Source: Sporosarcina sp. P34 (GTDB lineage: Bacteria > Bacillota > Bacilli > Bacillales_A > Planococcaceae). Taken from it: a stretch of 64,000 nucleotides of DNA. Positions 1 to 7,170 of this stretch are shown one piece after another. The stretch's first letter is position 1. Every line of letters starts with the position of its first letter. The position numbers and the translations under genes were made by a program. The notes beneath the pieces are model-generated. The model did not search any database and had not been told where the DNA came from. It worked only from the letters and a program-made list of their open reading frames with translations. Where the stretch lies: assembly GCF_002743375.1 (NCBI RefSeq), contig NZ_PDZC01000010.1, forward strand, positions 60,948 to 124,947. The letters run 5' to 3'.

Positions 1-201
1 GGGGAAGCTACCTCTAAAAACCATGGCCAGGAATTCTATGAAGAAATCGGTCGCAAAGGCGGGGAAGCAAGAGCTGATCAGAACGACTCAAATAGCTCAG
101 GCGACTCGAACAACAATAGCCGCGATAATGGTAAAATGAGCCGAGAAGAAGCGGGCCGTAAAGGCGGAGAAGCACGTGCCAGACAGCGCGATAATAACTG
201 A
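1..201 (+). CDS. KGG-repeat general stress protein, 3' end (partial)
   Basis: The window opens inside this gene, so the N-terminus is missing. The visible 66 residues carry two copies of a glycine/lysine/glutamate-rich repeat (IGRKGGEARA near the start, AGRKGGEARA near the end) separated by an Asn/Ser/Asp-rich linker, and end in a TGA at 199-201. This repeat is the hallmark of the KGG (Con-10/GsiB-type) stress family: small, very hydrophilic proteins, commonly under general stress control in Bacillales. The promoter is outside the window, so regulation cannot be judged. A strong terminator follows. Confidence 0.85.
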   Translation, partial: GEATSKNHGQEFYEEIGRKGGEARADQNDSNSSGDSNNNSRDNGKMSREEAGRKGGEARARQRDNN

Positions 202-244
202 GAATGCGATTTACACATAAAATCTAATATAAAGGCAAAATGAA

Positions 245-283
245 AATACTCTTGAATCATATAAGTGATTCAAGAGTATTTTT
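245..283 (+). terminator. Rho-independent terminator after the KGG protein
   Basis: A long perfect stem (ACTCTTGAATCA pairing with TGATTCAAGAGT) is followed by a run of T. Confidence 0.9.
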
Positions 284-366
284 ACGTGGTGAAATAGGTA
301 TTTTGTCTAAAACGTGAATTTTTTTTTGAAATTTGAAGTTAAACAGGCAATTAATCATAAAGTATA

Positions 367-395
367 TTGATTGAATATATTAGGGTTAGTATAAT
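367..395 (+). promoter_or_regulatory. SigA-type promoter for the HELGH protein
   Basis: TTGATT at 367-372 and TATAAT at 390-395 are separated by 17 bases, about 55 bases upstream of the start codon. Confidence 0.6.
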
Positions 396-449
396 ATTAT
401 CAGGAATAAAATTCTGTGGAAGAAACATATATAAGGGAAACAGGGATGA

Positions 450-1007
450 ATGAGAATGGATAATCAGGTTGTGTCTTTAAATGTATTACAATGTATTGAA
501 AGTGTTATGAAAAGTGTGTGTATGAAAGAAGAAATCCGAAAAGTTCATGATGGAATCAATATGAGTTATAATTTTATAGGAAAATATATAGGATTTGACG
601 AAGAACGGCTGAAAACTGCCTATGGAGAGCTCGCTTTTTCCTGTTCGTTTGAGACATATGTACAGACCATTACTATGCATGAACTGGGACACGCCATTGA
701 TCTGCCTGCTTTAGAAGCATCATTAGCGAGAACCATGGAAATATTCACTATGAAAAAGAGTTATACTATGGAAGAGATTTATCAATCGCCCGATTTGTTG
801 GAAATGTTGATTGAAGAAGATGAAATGAACCTAGCTTTCGAAGTAACCGCTTGGAAAAATGCGTGTAAGTTGAACGAGCGGTATCAGATAGTCAACCGAA
901 CAGAATTCCATTTAATTGAAAATACTAGCCTGGCTACCTATAACAAACTCTCTCAAGATCATTTACAAGTTTACCGTCAGCTGATAAAAGAAGATTCTTC
1001 AAATTAA
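450..1007 (+). CDS. Uncharacterised HEXXH-motif protein, possible metallopeptidase
   Basis: This 185-residue protein is not a family I recognise. Near residue 75 it has HELGH, the HEXXH zinc-site pattern, followed about 50 residues later by an acidic stretch (EEDEMNLAFEVTAW) that could supply a third glutamate ligand, as in gluzincins. There is no signal peptide or membrane segment, so it is probably cytoplasmic. ATG at 450 or 456 could be the start; AGGG at 442-445 suits 456 slightly better. It stands alone behind its own promoter and ends in a terminator shared with the convergent sucrose genes. Peptidase activity is inferred only from the motif. Confidence 0.8.
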   Translation: MRMDNQVVSLNVLQCIESVMKSVCMKEEIRKVHDGINMSYNFIGKYIGFDEERLKTAYGELAFSCSFETYVQTITMHELGHAIDLPALEASLARTMEIFTMKKSYTMEEIYQSPDLLEMLIEEDEMNLAFEVTAWKNACKLNERYQIVNRTEFHLIENTSLATYNKLSQDHLQVYRQLIKEDSSN

Positions 1008-1040
1008 AAACCAATTGGACACGAAGCCAATTGGTTTTTA
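1006..1040. terminator. Bidirectional terminator between convergent genes
   Basis: AAAACCAATTGG pairs with CCAATTGGTTTT around a short loop, with A and T tracts on both sides, so it can serve both the plus-strand HELGH gene and the minus-strand phosphatase gene. Confidence 0.85.
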
Positions 1041-1772
1041 GGTGTGAATTGTGGGATAGAAGTGCTCCCAGGCTTCTTTTATGCCGTCTGCATTATGCCC
1101 TTCAGCGCGGTAAAGAAGCGCATGGTGAGGCAGTTCTTTCAATTCATCTTGAGCATTTCCGACAATCACGGCCGGATAATCAAGTGATAGCATTTCAGCG
1201 TCGTTGCCTGAATCCCCTGCGAGTAAAATATTCACGTCTTTCTTAGCATATTCAAGAAGGACATATTCCATTGCTTTGCCTTTACCGCTACGTTCAGGTA
1301 GTATATCCAAATCACTTCCTGAACTGTATACGATATGACATGGAATATGATGAGTATCGAGCTTAGCTTGAATAGCTTGTACGATATGTGGCTGACAGGA
1401 ATCTAAAGTAAAGGATATACGCTTTTGATGAGGTAAATTCTGCCGGATAAGCGAATGGAAGTCTCCAGAAGCCGATAGAACGTCATTAGGTGACCACGTT
1501 TCATTTACCCATGCGGACCATGTCCTGTCTTCTGACCAATCAGGTGCATGGTAAATTGCTGTTCCAACATCTGTGATGAGGATATCGGGCAGCGGTAATT
1601 TTTCTTGTTTGATGAGTGAAAGCGCCGAATTTAAATGTCTGCCTGTTACGTAAACGAGGGCAGGATCAAACTGTTTGTCACGGTAGAATGAGAAAAGGTT
1701 ATTTAATGCTGTCTGATCACCGACTAACGTATTATCCAGATCAGTCGCCAGCAAGTATGGTTTTTGTTTCAT
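1038..1772 (-). CDS. Sucrose-phosphate phosphatase-like HAD hydrolase
   Basis: A 244-residue HAD-superfamily hydrolase. The N-terminus has DLDNTLVGD, very close to the nucleophile motif of sucrose-6F-phosphate phosphatase (DLDxTWVGD), and the C-terminal part has GDSGNDAEML, the acidic motif IV of Cof/SPP-type enzymes. Such enzymes remove phosphate from sucrose-6F-phosphate, the second step of sucrose synthesis. ATG at 1772 is preferred because AAAGGAG lies 6 bases upstream; an in-frame TTG at 1778 falls too close to that site. The gene overlaps the end of the upstream glycosyltransferase gene by about 30 bases, so the two are probably translationally coupled. Substrate is inferred from the pairing. 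Confidence 0.85.
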   Translation of the reverse strand: MKQKPYLLATDLDNTLVGDQTALNNLFSFYRDKQFDPALVYVTGRHLNSALSLIKQEKLPLPDILITDVGTAIYHAPDWSEDRTWSAWVNETWSPNDVLSASGDFHSLIRQNLPHQKRISFTLDSCQPHIVQAIQAKLDTHHIPCHIVYSSGSDLDILPERSGKGKAMEYVLLEYAKKDVNILLAGDSGNDAEMLSLDYPAVIVGNAQDELKELPHHALLYRAEGHNADGIKEAWEHFYPTIHT

Positions 1773-2958
1773 TGGCAACTCCTTTATATAATTCGCTCAT
1801 TTTGTAAGCTAGGACACTCCAGTTAAATTCCTGCCGTGCATAAGCGGCGGCTCTCTGTCCGAGTTTTTTTGTAAGATGGGGATTGTTCAACAATGTAGAC
1901 ATGGCTCGTGACAGCTGAACGGGATTGTTATGCTCCACGTGCAGGCCTGTCCTGTCGTGTTTGACGATGTCTTGCAGTCCGCCGACTCTGGAAGCAATAA
2001 CAGGACTTCCACATGCCTGCGCTTCTGCAGCGACCATTCCAAAAGATTCATAATGTGAAGGGACAACAGTGGCGACGGAATTCGTAAATAATCGGGCCAG
2101 CTGGTGTTGATTTTGTGGGCCTAGGAATTTCACCCGGTGCTCAAAGCCTTCGATTGCTGCACGAAGCTTTCGGCTTTTGGGTAAATGATTCTTACGTAAG
2201 ATACATGATTCACTGCCTCCTGCAATAATCAGTTTGGTACGGTCCATCGTAGGATTTTCTTTTATAAGTAAATCGAACGCGTTGAAGAGGGTATATATAC
2301 CCTTCGTCGTTTGCAGTCTGCCCGCAAATGCAAAGTAAGGGAATACTGTGATTTTGGACCTTTCTGATTGAAACGCTTCATTAACGCCGATTGGAATAAT
2401 TTTTATAGGTGCCGGATTAGTTATAAATTCACGAATCAGCTGTCTTTCTGATGGAGTAGTTACTACAACTAGATCTGCTGAAGTTAGAATCATTTTTTCG
2501 GTAAGAAGGCGGAGTGCTTCCGATTTACCGGTCGCTTTCTTTTTCGCAATCCCCAGTGAATGATTGGTGTGAATCCATGGAATACCCCATTTATTCTTAA
2601 TAAACGAACCGATAAGACCCGATAACCAATAATGAGTATGCACGACATCATATTTTTTGAAATTAAGCGTCTGTGACATTTCTTCAAAAAATTCCGGTAT
2701 CAGACGGTACATCTCGTGTTTTGGCACAAAGTTGTGTTTTCCAGCTGCGAACCGTATGACTCGGCAGGAAGTACCAAAATATTCAACTTTAGGGGTGTCC
2801 ATACTATTCCAATGTGTCACAACATCTACTGCGTACCCCTCTTTTTCTAATGCCAAAGCCAGTTGTCTGACATAGTTGTTTTGTCCGCCAGCCTGCTCGC
2901 TTCCCAGTGGTGCCAACGGATCGCCATGATCAGAAATAAATAGTATGTTTCTTATCAT
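1741..2958 (-). CDS. GT4 glycosyltransferase, sucrose-phosphate synthase-like
   Basis: A 405-residue GT-B glycosyltransferase of family 4. The N-terminal domain has the nucleotide-sugar synthase pattern EQAGGQNNYVRQLA. The C-terminal domain has PSHYESFGMVAAEAQACG, the E-x7-E donor-binding motif, and FAGRLQTTKG. This arrangement occurs in sucrose-phosphate synthase and MshA-like enzymes. The adjacent SPP-like phosphatase makes sucrose-6-phosphate synthesis from UDP-glucose and fructose-6-phosphate the best guess. It is the first gene of a two-gene operon divergent from the glycerophosphotransferase gene. Sucrose would serve as a compatible solute; another glycoside is possible. Confidence 0.8.
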   Translation of the reverse strand: MIRNILFISDHGDPLAPLGSEQAGGQNNYVRQLALALEKEGYAVDVVTHWNSMDTPKVEYFGTSCRVIRFAAGKHNFVPKHEMYRLIPEFFEEMSQTLNFKKYDVVHTHYWLSGLIGSFIKNKWGIPWIHTNHSLGIAKKKATGKSEALRLLTEKMILTSADLVVVTTPSERQLIREFITNPAPIKIIPIGVNEAFQSERSKITVFPYFAFAGRLQTTKGIYTLFNAFDLLIKENPTMDRTKLIIAGGSESCILRKNHLPKSRKLRAAIEGFEHRVKFLGPQNQHQLARLFTNSVATVVPSHYESFGMVAAEAQACGSPVIASRVGGLQDIVKHDRTGLHVEHNNPVQLSRAMSTLLNNPHLTKKLGQRAAAYARQEFNWSVLAYKMSELYKGVANETKTILAGD

Positions 2959-3088
2959 ATCTATTTTCTCCCTTCTACTTTTCGTTTTCTTAGCTATATT
3001 CTTTTACCCTGAAAAACTCAACGAGAAACATATTTTGGTTTATAACGAAGAATAGTAGGGAAATAGAAGGATTACTGGAGGTGGGTTT

Positions 3089-4297
3089 ATGCGGTTAAAA
3101 CAAAATGGAGTATGGGAGTTAGGCTGGATATATGTAAAAATTTTACTGGCCTATATTATAGCTAAACTTTTTTATGGAAAAGATTCTAAAACTATACTTC
3201 TAGTTGGCGGAAATCTTGGAGAAAAATACGAGGATAACGCTGCGGTGTTCCATCGTTACGCTATAGATAACTTTTTGGATCAAATGGATATTTATTGGAT
3301 GTATGATCCGCAATACGATTACATAGAAAAACATCAGATTCCGAATGCTGTGCCGCTTGGTAGTTTCCGGAATTATTTATTGTTTTTTCGTGCAAGCTAT
3401 TCTGTTTATGGTCATTCAATTATCTATGATTTAGCACCTTTTATGGATAAGTTCATCTTTTTAAACCAAAAAACCGTGATGCTACATATCAGTCATGGTA
3501 TTGAATGTTTCAAAAAGATTTTGATTCAGAAAGAAGATATCCCATTATTGGAAAGGTGTAATTACTTTAATTGTGCTTCGGAATATGAATATAATATCAA
3601 GCGCAATGAATGGGGTATACCAGAAGAAAAGTTGGTTGTGACAGGTATGGCTCGTTTTGACCTGTTGCCATTCAATCGGCCTTCCACTGAAATTAAACGT
3701 CTTTTGCTGATGTTTACTTGGAGAGAGTGGCTATTTGACCTAACGGAAGACGAATTTTTAGAAAGTGCGTATTTTCAATCAACCGTGGAACTTCTAAATA
3801 GCGACAAGCTACAAGTGCTTGTCCAAGAGGAGAAGCTTGAAGTAAGGGTTATCCTACACCCTTTCATGAAACGTTATGAAACATATTTCAGAAAAAATAG
3901 TTTAATTAATGACCAGATATCATTTTTCAGTTTCGATGAAATATTAATCATGCAAGAATTGCATGATGCGGATATGCTGATAACAGATTACTCCAGCATT
4001 TGCTGGGATTTTCTTTATATGAATAAACCGATTATTTTCTATACGTTCGACCAACAAGCATTTTTGGAAAATCGAGGTTCCTATTTAGATTTGGATACAG
4101 ATCTATTTGGCTATAAGGCGAATAGTCAAGGAAAGGTACTTAATTATTTAGAAACTATTATTAAAGAAAAACGATATGATAATCCTTTTTTCGGCAGAGC
4201 ACCCGAATACATCGACTTTTTCGATCAGCGAAATTGTGAACGTCTAGCAAAGGCTCTTTTTCAAGAGGAGTTTGTAGTGGATCAGAGAGGTCATTAA
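3089..4297 (+). CDS. CDP-glycerol glycerophosphotransferase-family protein (TagB/TagF-like)
   Basis: A 402-residue protein of the CDP-glycerol:poly(glycerophosphate) glycerophosphotransferase family (GT-B fold). Residues 14-28 form a short hydrophobic segment typical of the membrane-associating N-terminus. Toward the C-terminus it has DADMLITDYSSICWDF, the family signature around the CDP-glycerol site, and HPFMKRY earlier. Family members transfer glycerol-phosphate to teichoic acid primers or sugar-phosphate polymers at the inner membrane face. The gene stands alone with no other tag genes beside it, so the acceptor is unknown. GGAGGTG lies upstream of ATG 3089. Confidence 0.85.
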   Translation: MRLKQNGVWELGWIYVKILLAYIIAKLFYGKDSKTILLVGGNLGEKYEDNAAVFHRYAIDNFLDQMDIYWMYDPQYDYIEKHQIPNAVPLGSFRNYLLFFRASYSVYGHSIIYDLAPFMDKFIFLNQKTVMLHISHGIECFKKILIQKEDIPLLERCNYFNCASEYEYNIKRNEWGIPEEKLVVTGMARFDLLPFNRPSTEIKRLLLMFTWREWLFDLTEDEFLESAYFQSTVELLNSDKLQVLVQEEKLEVRVILHPFMKRYETYFRKNSLINDQISFFSFDEILIMQELHDADMLITDYSSICWDFLYMNKPIIFYTFDQQAFLENRGSYLDLDTDLFGYKANSQGKVLNYLETIIKEKRYDNPFFGRAPEYIDFFDQRNCERLAKALFQEEFVVDQRGH

Positions 4298-4381
4298 TAG
4301 CATTCTACGAATGAAAAACATTTTCCTCTTGTGTCTATCGAAGCAGTACAGTATAACTGTAATAAACAGAAGTAAAGGAAA

Positions 4382-5740
4382 ATGGGTGAAAAAGTGGAAC
4401 AACGTAAAGAACAATGGTCTTCGAAGCTTGGATTTATTATGTCCTCGGCAGGTGCAGCAATTGGCCTTGGAGCAATTTGGAAGTTCCCGTATGTTACGGG
4501 AATGAGTGGTGGCGGCGCGTTTTTCCTATTATTCGTCATATTTACAGTTTTGATTGGATTACCGATGTTGATTTCTGAATTCATTATTGGACGTGGTTCA
4601 GGTAGAGAAGCAGTCAATGCCTACAAGAAGTTGGCGCCAGCCAGTGCATGGCCGTGGATTGGTAAGCTCGGCGTTGCTGGATGTTTTCTTTTGCTATCTT
4701 TCTATAGTGTAGTCGGCGGCTGGGTATTCGTATACAGCGGGTTATCTATTGGTGGCAAGATCATTAGTGAAGGTGCTTCCTATTCGGATCAATTTGGTTC
4801 GGTTGTAGGTTCACCAATCACGACATTGATCGGTCTGTTTCTATTTACTATTATTAACTTATTAGTCGTTTCTTCCGGCGTACAAAACGGGATTGAAAAG
4901 GCGAATAAATATATGATGCCTTTATTGTTTGTGTTTTTTATCATTTTAGTTATTCGTTCATTGACGTTGCCTGGTGCAATGGAAGGTGTATCGTTCTTTC
5001 TGAAGCCTGATTTCTCTAGCATTACAAGAGAATCCGTGTTGTATGCGCTTGGACAGTCTTTCTTTTCATTGGCCGTCGGATTTTCTTGTATGGTAACGTA
5101 TAGTTCATACTTGAAAAAAGATGTTAGTTTAACTTCATCTGCTAGTTCCGTAGTGGGAATGAATTTATTTGTTTCCTTACTGGCAGGTTTAGCTATTTTC
5201 CCGGCAGTCTTCGCATTCGGTCAAGAACCGGCTGCGGGACCAGAATTACTATTCATGGTGTTACCGGCAGTTTTTTCACAACTTCCACTCGGGCAAGTAT
5301 TCTTGGCGTTATTTTTAATTTTGTTTTTATTTGCGACATTGACATCCTCGTTTAGTTTGTATGAGATTATTGTGGCAGCCATGACAGCAAGTGGCAAGCG
5401 GACACGGAAGTCGGTGACTTGGTTGATTGGTGCGGTTGTATTTATTGCCGCGATCCCTTCTGCGTTGTCTTCGAGTACGTTGTCAGGTTTCCTATTATTC
5501 GATAAAAGCATTTTTGATGCAACCGATTATCTGGTAAGTAATATTTTGCTGCCAGCAGGATGTTTGCTGATCGCATTGTTTATCGCCCACAAAATGGACC
5601 AAGTGTTGGTACGCGACGAATTTACATTGTATAATACGCAATCCAAAGGCTTCTATCCGCTATGGCACTTTTTAATGAAATGGGTAGTCCCATTGACTAT
5701 TATTGTGGTGTTCTTGAATACACTTGGAATTGTGAAATAA
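4382..5740 (+). CDS. Sodium-dependent transporter, NSS/SNF family
   Basis: A 452-residue polytopic membrane protein. The N-terminal signature GAAIGLGAIWKFPYV, followed by GGGAFFLLF, forms the unwound TM1 Na+/substrate site of the neurotransmitter:sodium symporter family; about 11-12 hydrophobic segments follow. Bacterial members import amino acids such as tryptophan, tyrosine, leucine or alanine with Na+. The substrate cannot be read from the sequence. It is monocistronic, with AAAGGAA just upstream of ATG 4382. A GTG four codons in (4394) is a possible alternative start. Confidence 0.9.
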   Translation: MGEKVEQRKEQWSSKLGFIMSSAGAAIGLGAIWKFPYVTGMSGGGAFFLLFVIFTVLIGLPMLISEFIIGRGSGREAVNAYKKLAPASAWPWIGKLGVAGCFLLLSFYSVVGGWVFVYSGLSIGGKIISEGASYSDQFGSVVGSPITTLIGLFLFTIINLLVVSSGVQNGIEKANKYMMPLLFVFFIILVIRSLTLPGAMEGVSFFLKPDFSSITRESVLYALGQSFFSLAVGFSCMVTYSSYLKKDVSLTSSASSVVGMNLFVSLLAGLAIFPAVFAFGQEPAAGPELLFMVLPAVFSQLPLGQVFLALFLILFLFATLTSSFSLYEIIVAAMTASGKRTRKSVTWLIGAVVFIAAIPSALSSSTLSGFLLFDKSIFDATDYLVSNILLPAGCLLIALFIAHKMDQVLVRDEFTLYNTQSKGFYPLWHFLMKWVVPLTIIVVFLNTLGIVK

Positions 5741-5893
5741 GGTAGGTACGGTAAAGATTTATTGATCCTACTAGTTCGCTAATGCAATGCATGTTCCTCG
5801 TGCTCATTATAATGAAACTAACTCTTATACTTTGAGGCGTTTCCTATTCTGAAATGAAAATCGTTCACAATTAAAGTAGCATTTTGTTCTTTA

Positions 5894-5921
5894 GGACTCT
5901 CTTCTATGAGAGTCTTTTTTA
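5894..5921 (+). terminator. Terminator downstream of the NSS transporter
   Basis: GACTCTC-ttctat-GAGAGTC followed by six T; it lies about 155 bases after the stop codon and before the next promoter. Confidence 0.85.
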
Positions 5922-5952
5922 ATATGAAAATTAGGGATTACTACAAGTTGAT

Positions 5953-5981
5953 TTGACTTATTCATATCAAAATTATATAAT
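5953..5981 (+). promoter_or_regulatory. SigA promoter of the alpha/beta hydrolase
   Basis: TTGACT (5953-5958), 17 bases, TATAAT (5976-5981). The position rules out an upstream in-frame TTG at 5953 as start codon, because it is part of the -35 element. Confidence 0.85.
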
Positions 5982-6030
5982 ACCTATTAAACATGTTGGA
6001 ATAATACATTTTGACAGGAGTGGGGAAGAA

Positions 6031-6834
6031 ATGCAAAAAATGATTACGATTCTTTCTGGGGAAAATAACTTATCTGGTGTATTGCATCTGCCTGAATATA
6101 GAAATGAAACCATACCACTACTTATATTTGTTCATGGATTTGTGGGCAGTAAAGTAGGGGAACACCGTTTGTTTGTAAAAGCTGCACGGTATTTTACGGA
6201 GCGTGGATATGGGGTTTTTCGCTTCGATTTTAGCGGTTGTGGTGAAAGTGATGGGGATTATGCAGATGTAACGATAACCAATCAATTGAAGGAAGTACAA
6301 GATGTCATAAATTATTTAAGTTCAATTCGAGGGATAGATAAACACCGCATTACGATAGTGGGACATAGTATGGGGGGAGCTGTTGCATCACTGACAGCAG
6401 CGAGCGATACACGAATTAAGCAACTAATTCTTTGGTCACCGGTAGGCAAGCCATATGAGGATATTACAGGGATTCTTGGACCGAAAGCAGTTCATGAGAT
6501 TGTTAGACAAGGCAGTCATGATTACCAAGGGTTTATGATCAGCCAAGCGTTCCTGAAAGATTTGAAAAAACATCACCCAATTGAATCAGTTCGTTCATTT
6601 ATGGGACCAACGCATATTATTCATGCAAGGGCCGACGAGCAAATTCCGAAAGAACATGCGGCGCGTTATGCTAATTCACTCAATACACGCGTAAATGCCG
6701 AGCAAGTGGTTGAACAGTATATCGACAAAGCAGATCACACCTTTTCGGGTTATTCATTTGAAAATGAACTATTTGATAAAAGTTTGGCGTGGCTCGAAGG
6801 TAATCAGGCAGAAAGGTTTGTAGTGCAAAAATAA
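6031..6834 (+). CDS. Alpha/beta hydrolase (esterase-like)
   Basis: A 267-residue serine hydrolase of the alpha/beta fold. FVHGFVGSK near residue 33 supplies the oxyanion region, GHSMGGA gives the nucleophile elbow with Ser113, and DKADHTF near the C-terminus carries the likely catalytic His; the Asp is probably in the HARADEQIP segment. There is no signal peptide, so it is cytoplasmic. Substrate unknown; acyl esters or peptidyl esters are typical for this group. ATG 6031 is chosen because AGGAG sits 10 bases upstream and the promoter at 5953-5981 excludes longer versions. It is monocistronic and ends in a terminator. Confidence 0.88.
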   Translation: MQKMITILSGENNLSGVLHLPEYRNETIPLLIFVHGFVGSKVGEHRLFVKAARYFTERGYGVFRFDFSGCGESDGDYADVTITNQLKEVQDVINYLSSIRGIDKHRITIVGHSMGGAVASLTAASDTRIKQLILWSPVGKPYEDITGILGPKAVHEIVRQGSHDYQGFMISQAFLKDLKKHHPIESVRSFMGPTHIIHARADEQIPKEHAARYANSLNTRVNAEQVVEQYIDKADHTFSGYSFENELFDKSLAWLEGNQAERFVVQK

Positions 6835-6843
6835 AGTAATTGT

Positions 6844-6883
6844 AATCTCCCGCTGAATATAAAAATGGCGGGGGATTTTTTTG
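6844..6883 (+). terminator. Terminator after the alpha/beta hydrolase
   Basis: ATCTCCCGC pairs with GCGGGGGAT, followed by seven T. Confidence 0.85.
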
Positions 6884-7170
6884 AAATAAAATAAGGGTGA
6901 CCTAATCCGTTTTCGCCGATGGTGTAGCAACTTGAATGAAACGCTCATTCAAGTTATTGACAAACTTCTGATGACGTTTACTATGGTGGATTGCACATGG
7001 ACATGCATAGTTGTACGGTTCAAGGACATCTACTACGTATAGCAAAAAGAACAAGTGGCTTTGATTTTTCACATCCAGGAAAACGGTACGAAACTATTCA
7101 TGATTTTTTAGTTAGCAAGTTTACCTTGTTTTCATCAAGGGAATAGTTTTGTAAAGCGAGGGATGTCACT
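6884..7170. other. Gap with a palindrome and a possible short ORF
   Basis: A perfect inverted repeat CTTGAATGA-N5-TCATTCAAG lies at 6931-6953. It is followed at 6957 by a consensus -35 (TTGACA), but no good -10 lies at the right distance (TATGGT is 19 bases on). A 49-codon ORF, 6997-7146 on the plus strand, has GGTGG seven bases before its ATG but resembles no protein I know. It may be the remnant of a longer gene or leader sequence for the downstream phosphatase-like gene. Confidence 0.4.

Noticed and set aside
5953..6030. An N-terminal extension of the alpha/beta hydrolase beginning at TTG 5953
   Set aside because: The TTG is the -35 element of a consensus promoter; ATG 6031 has a proper ribosome site.
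6997..7146. A 49-codon gene with GGTGG upstream
   Set aside because: No recognisable family or promoter for it; reported only as part of the gap description.
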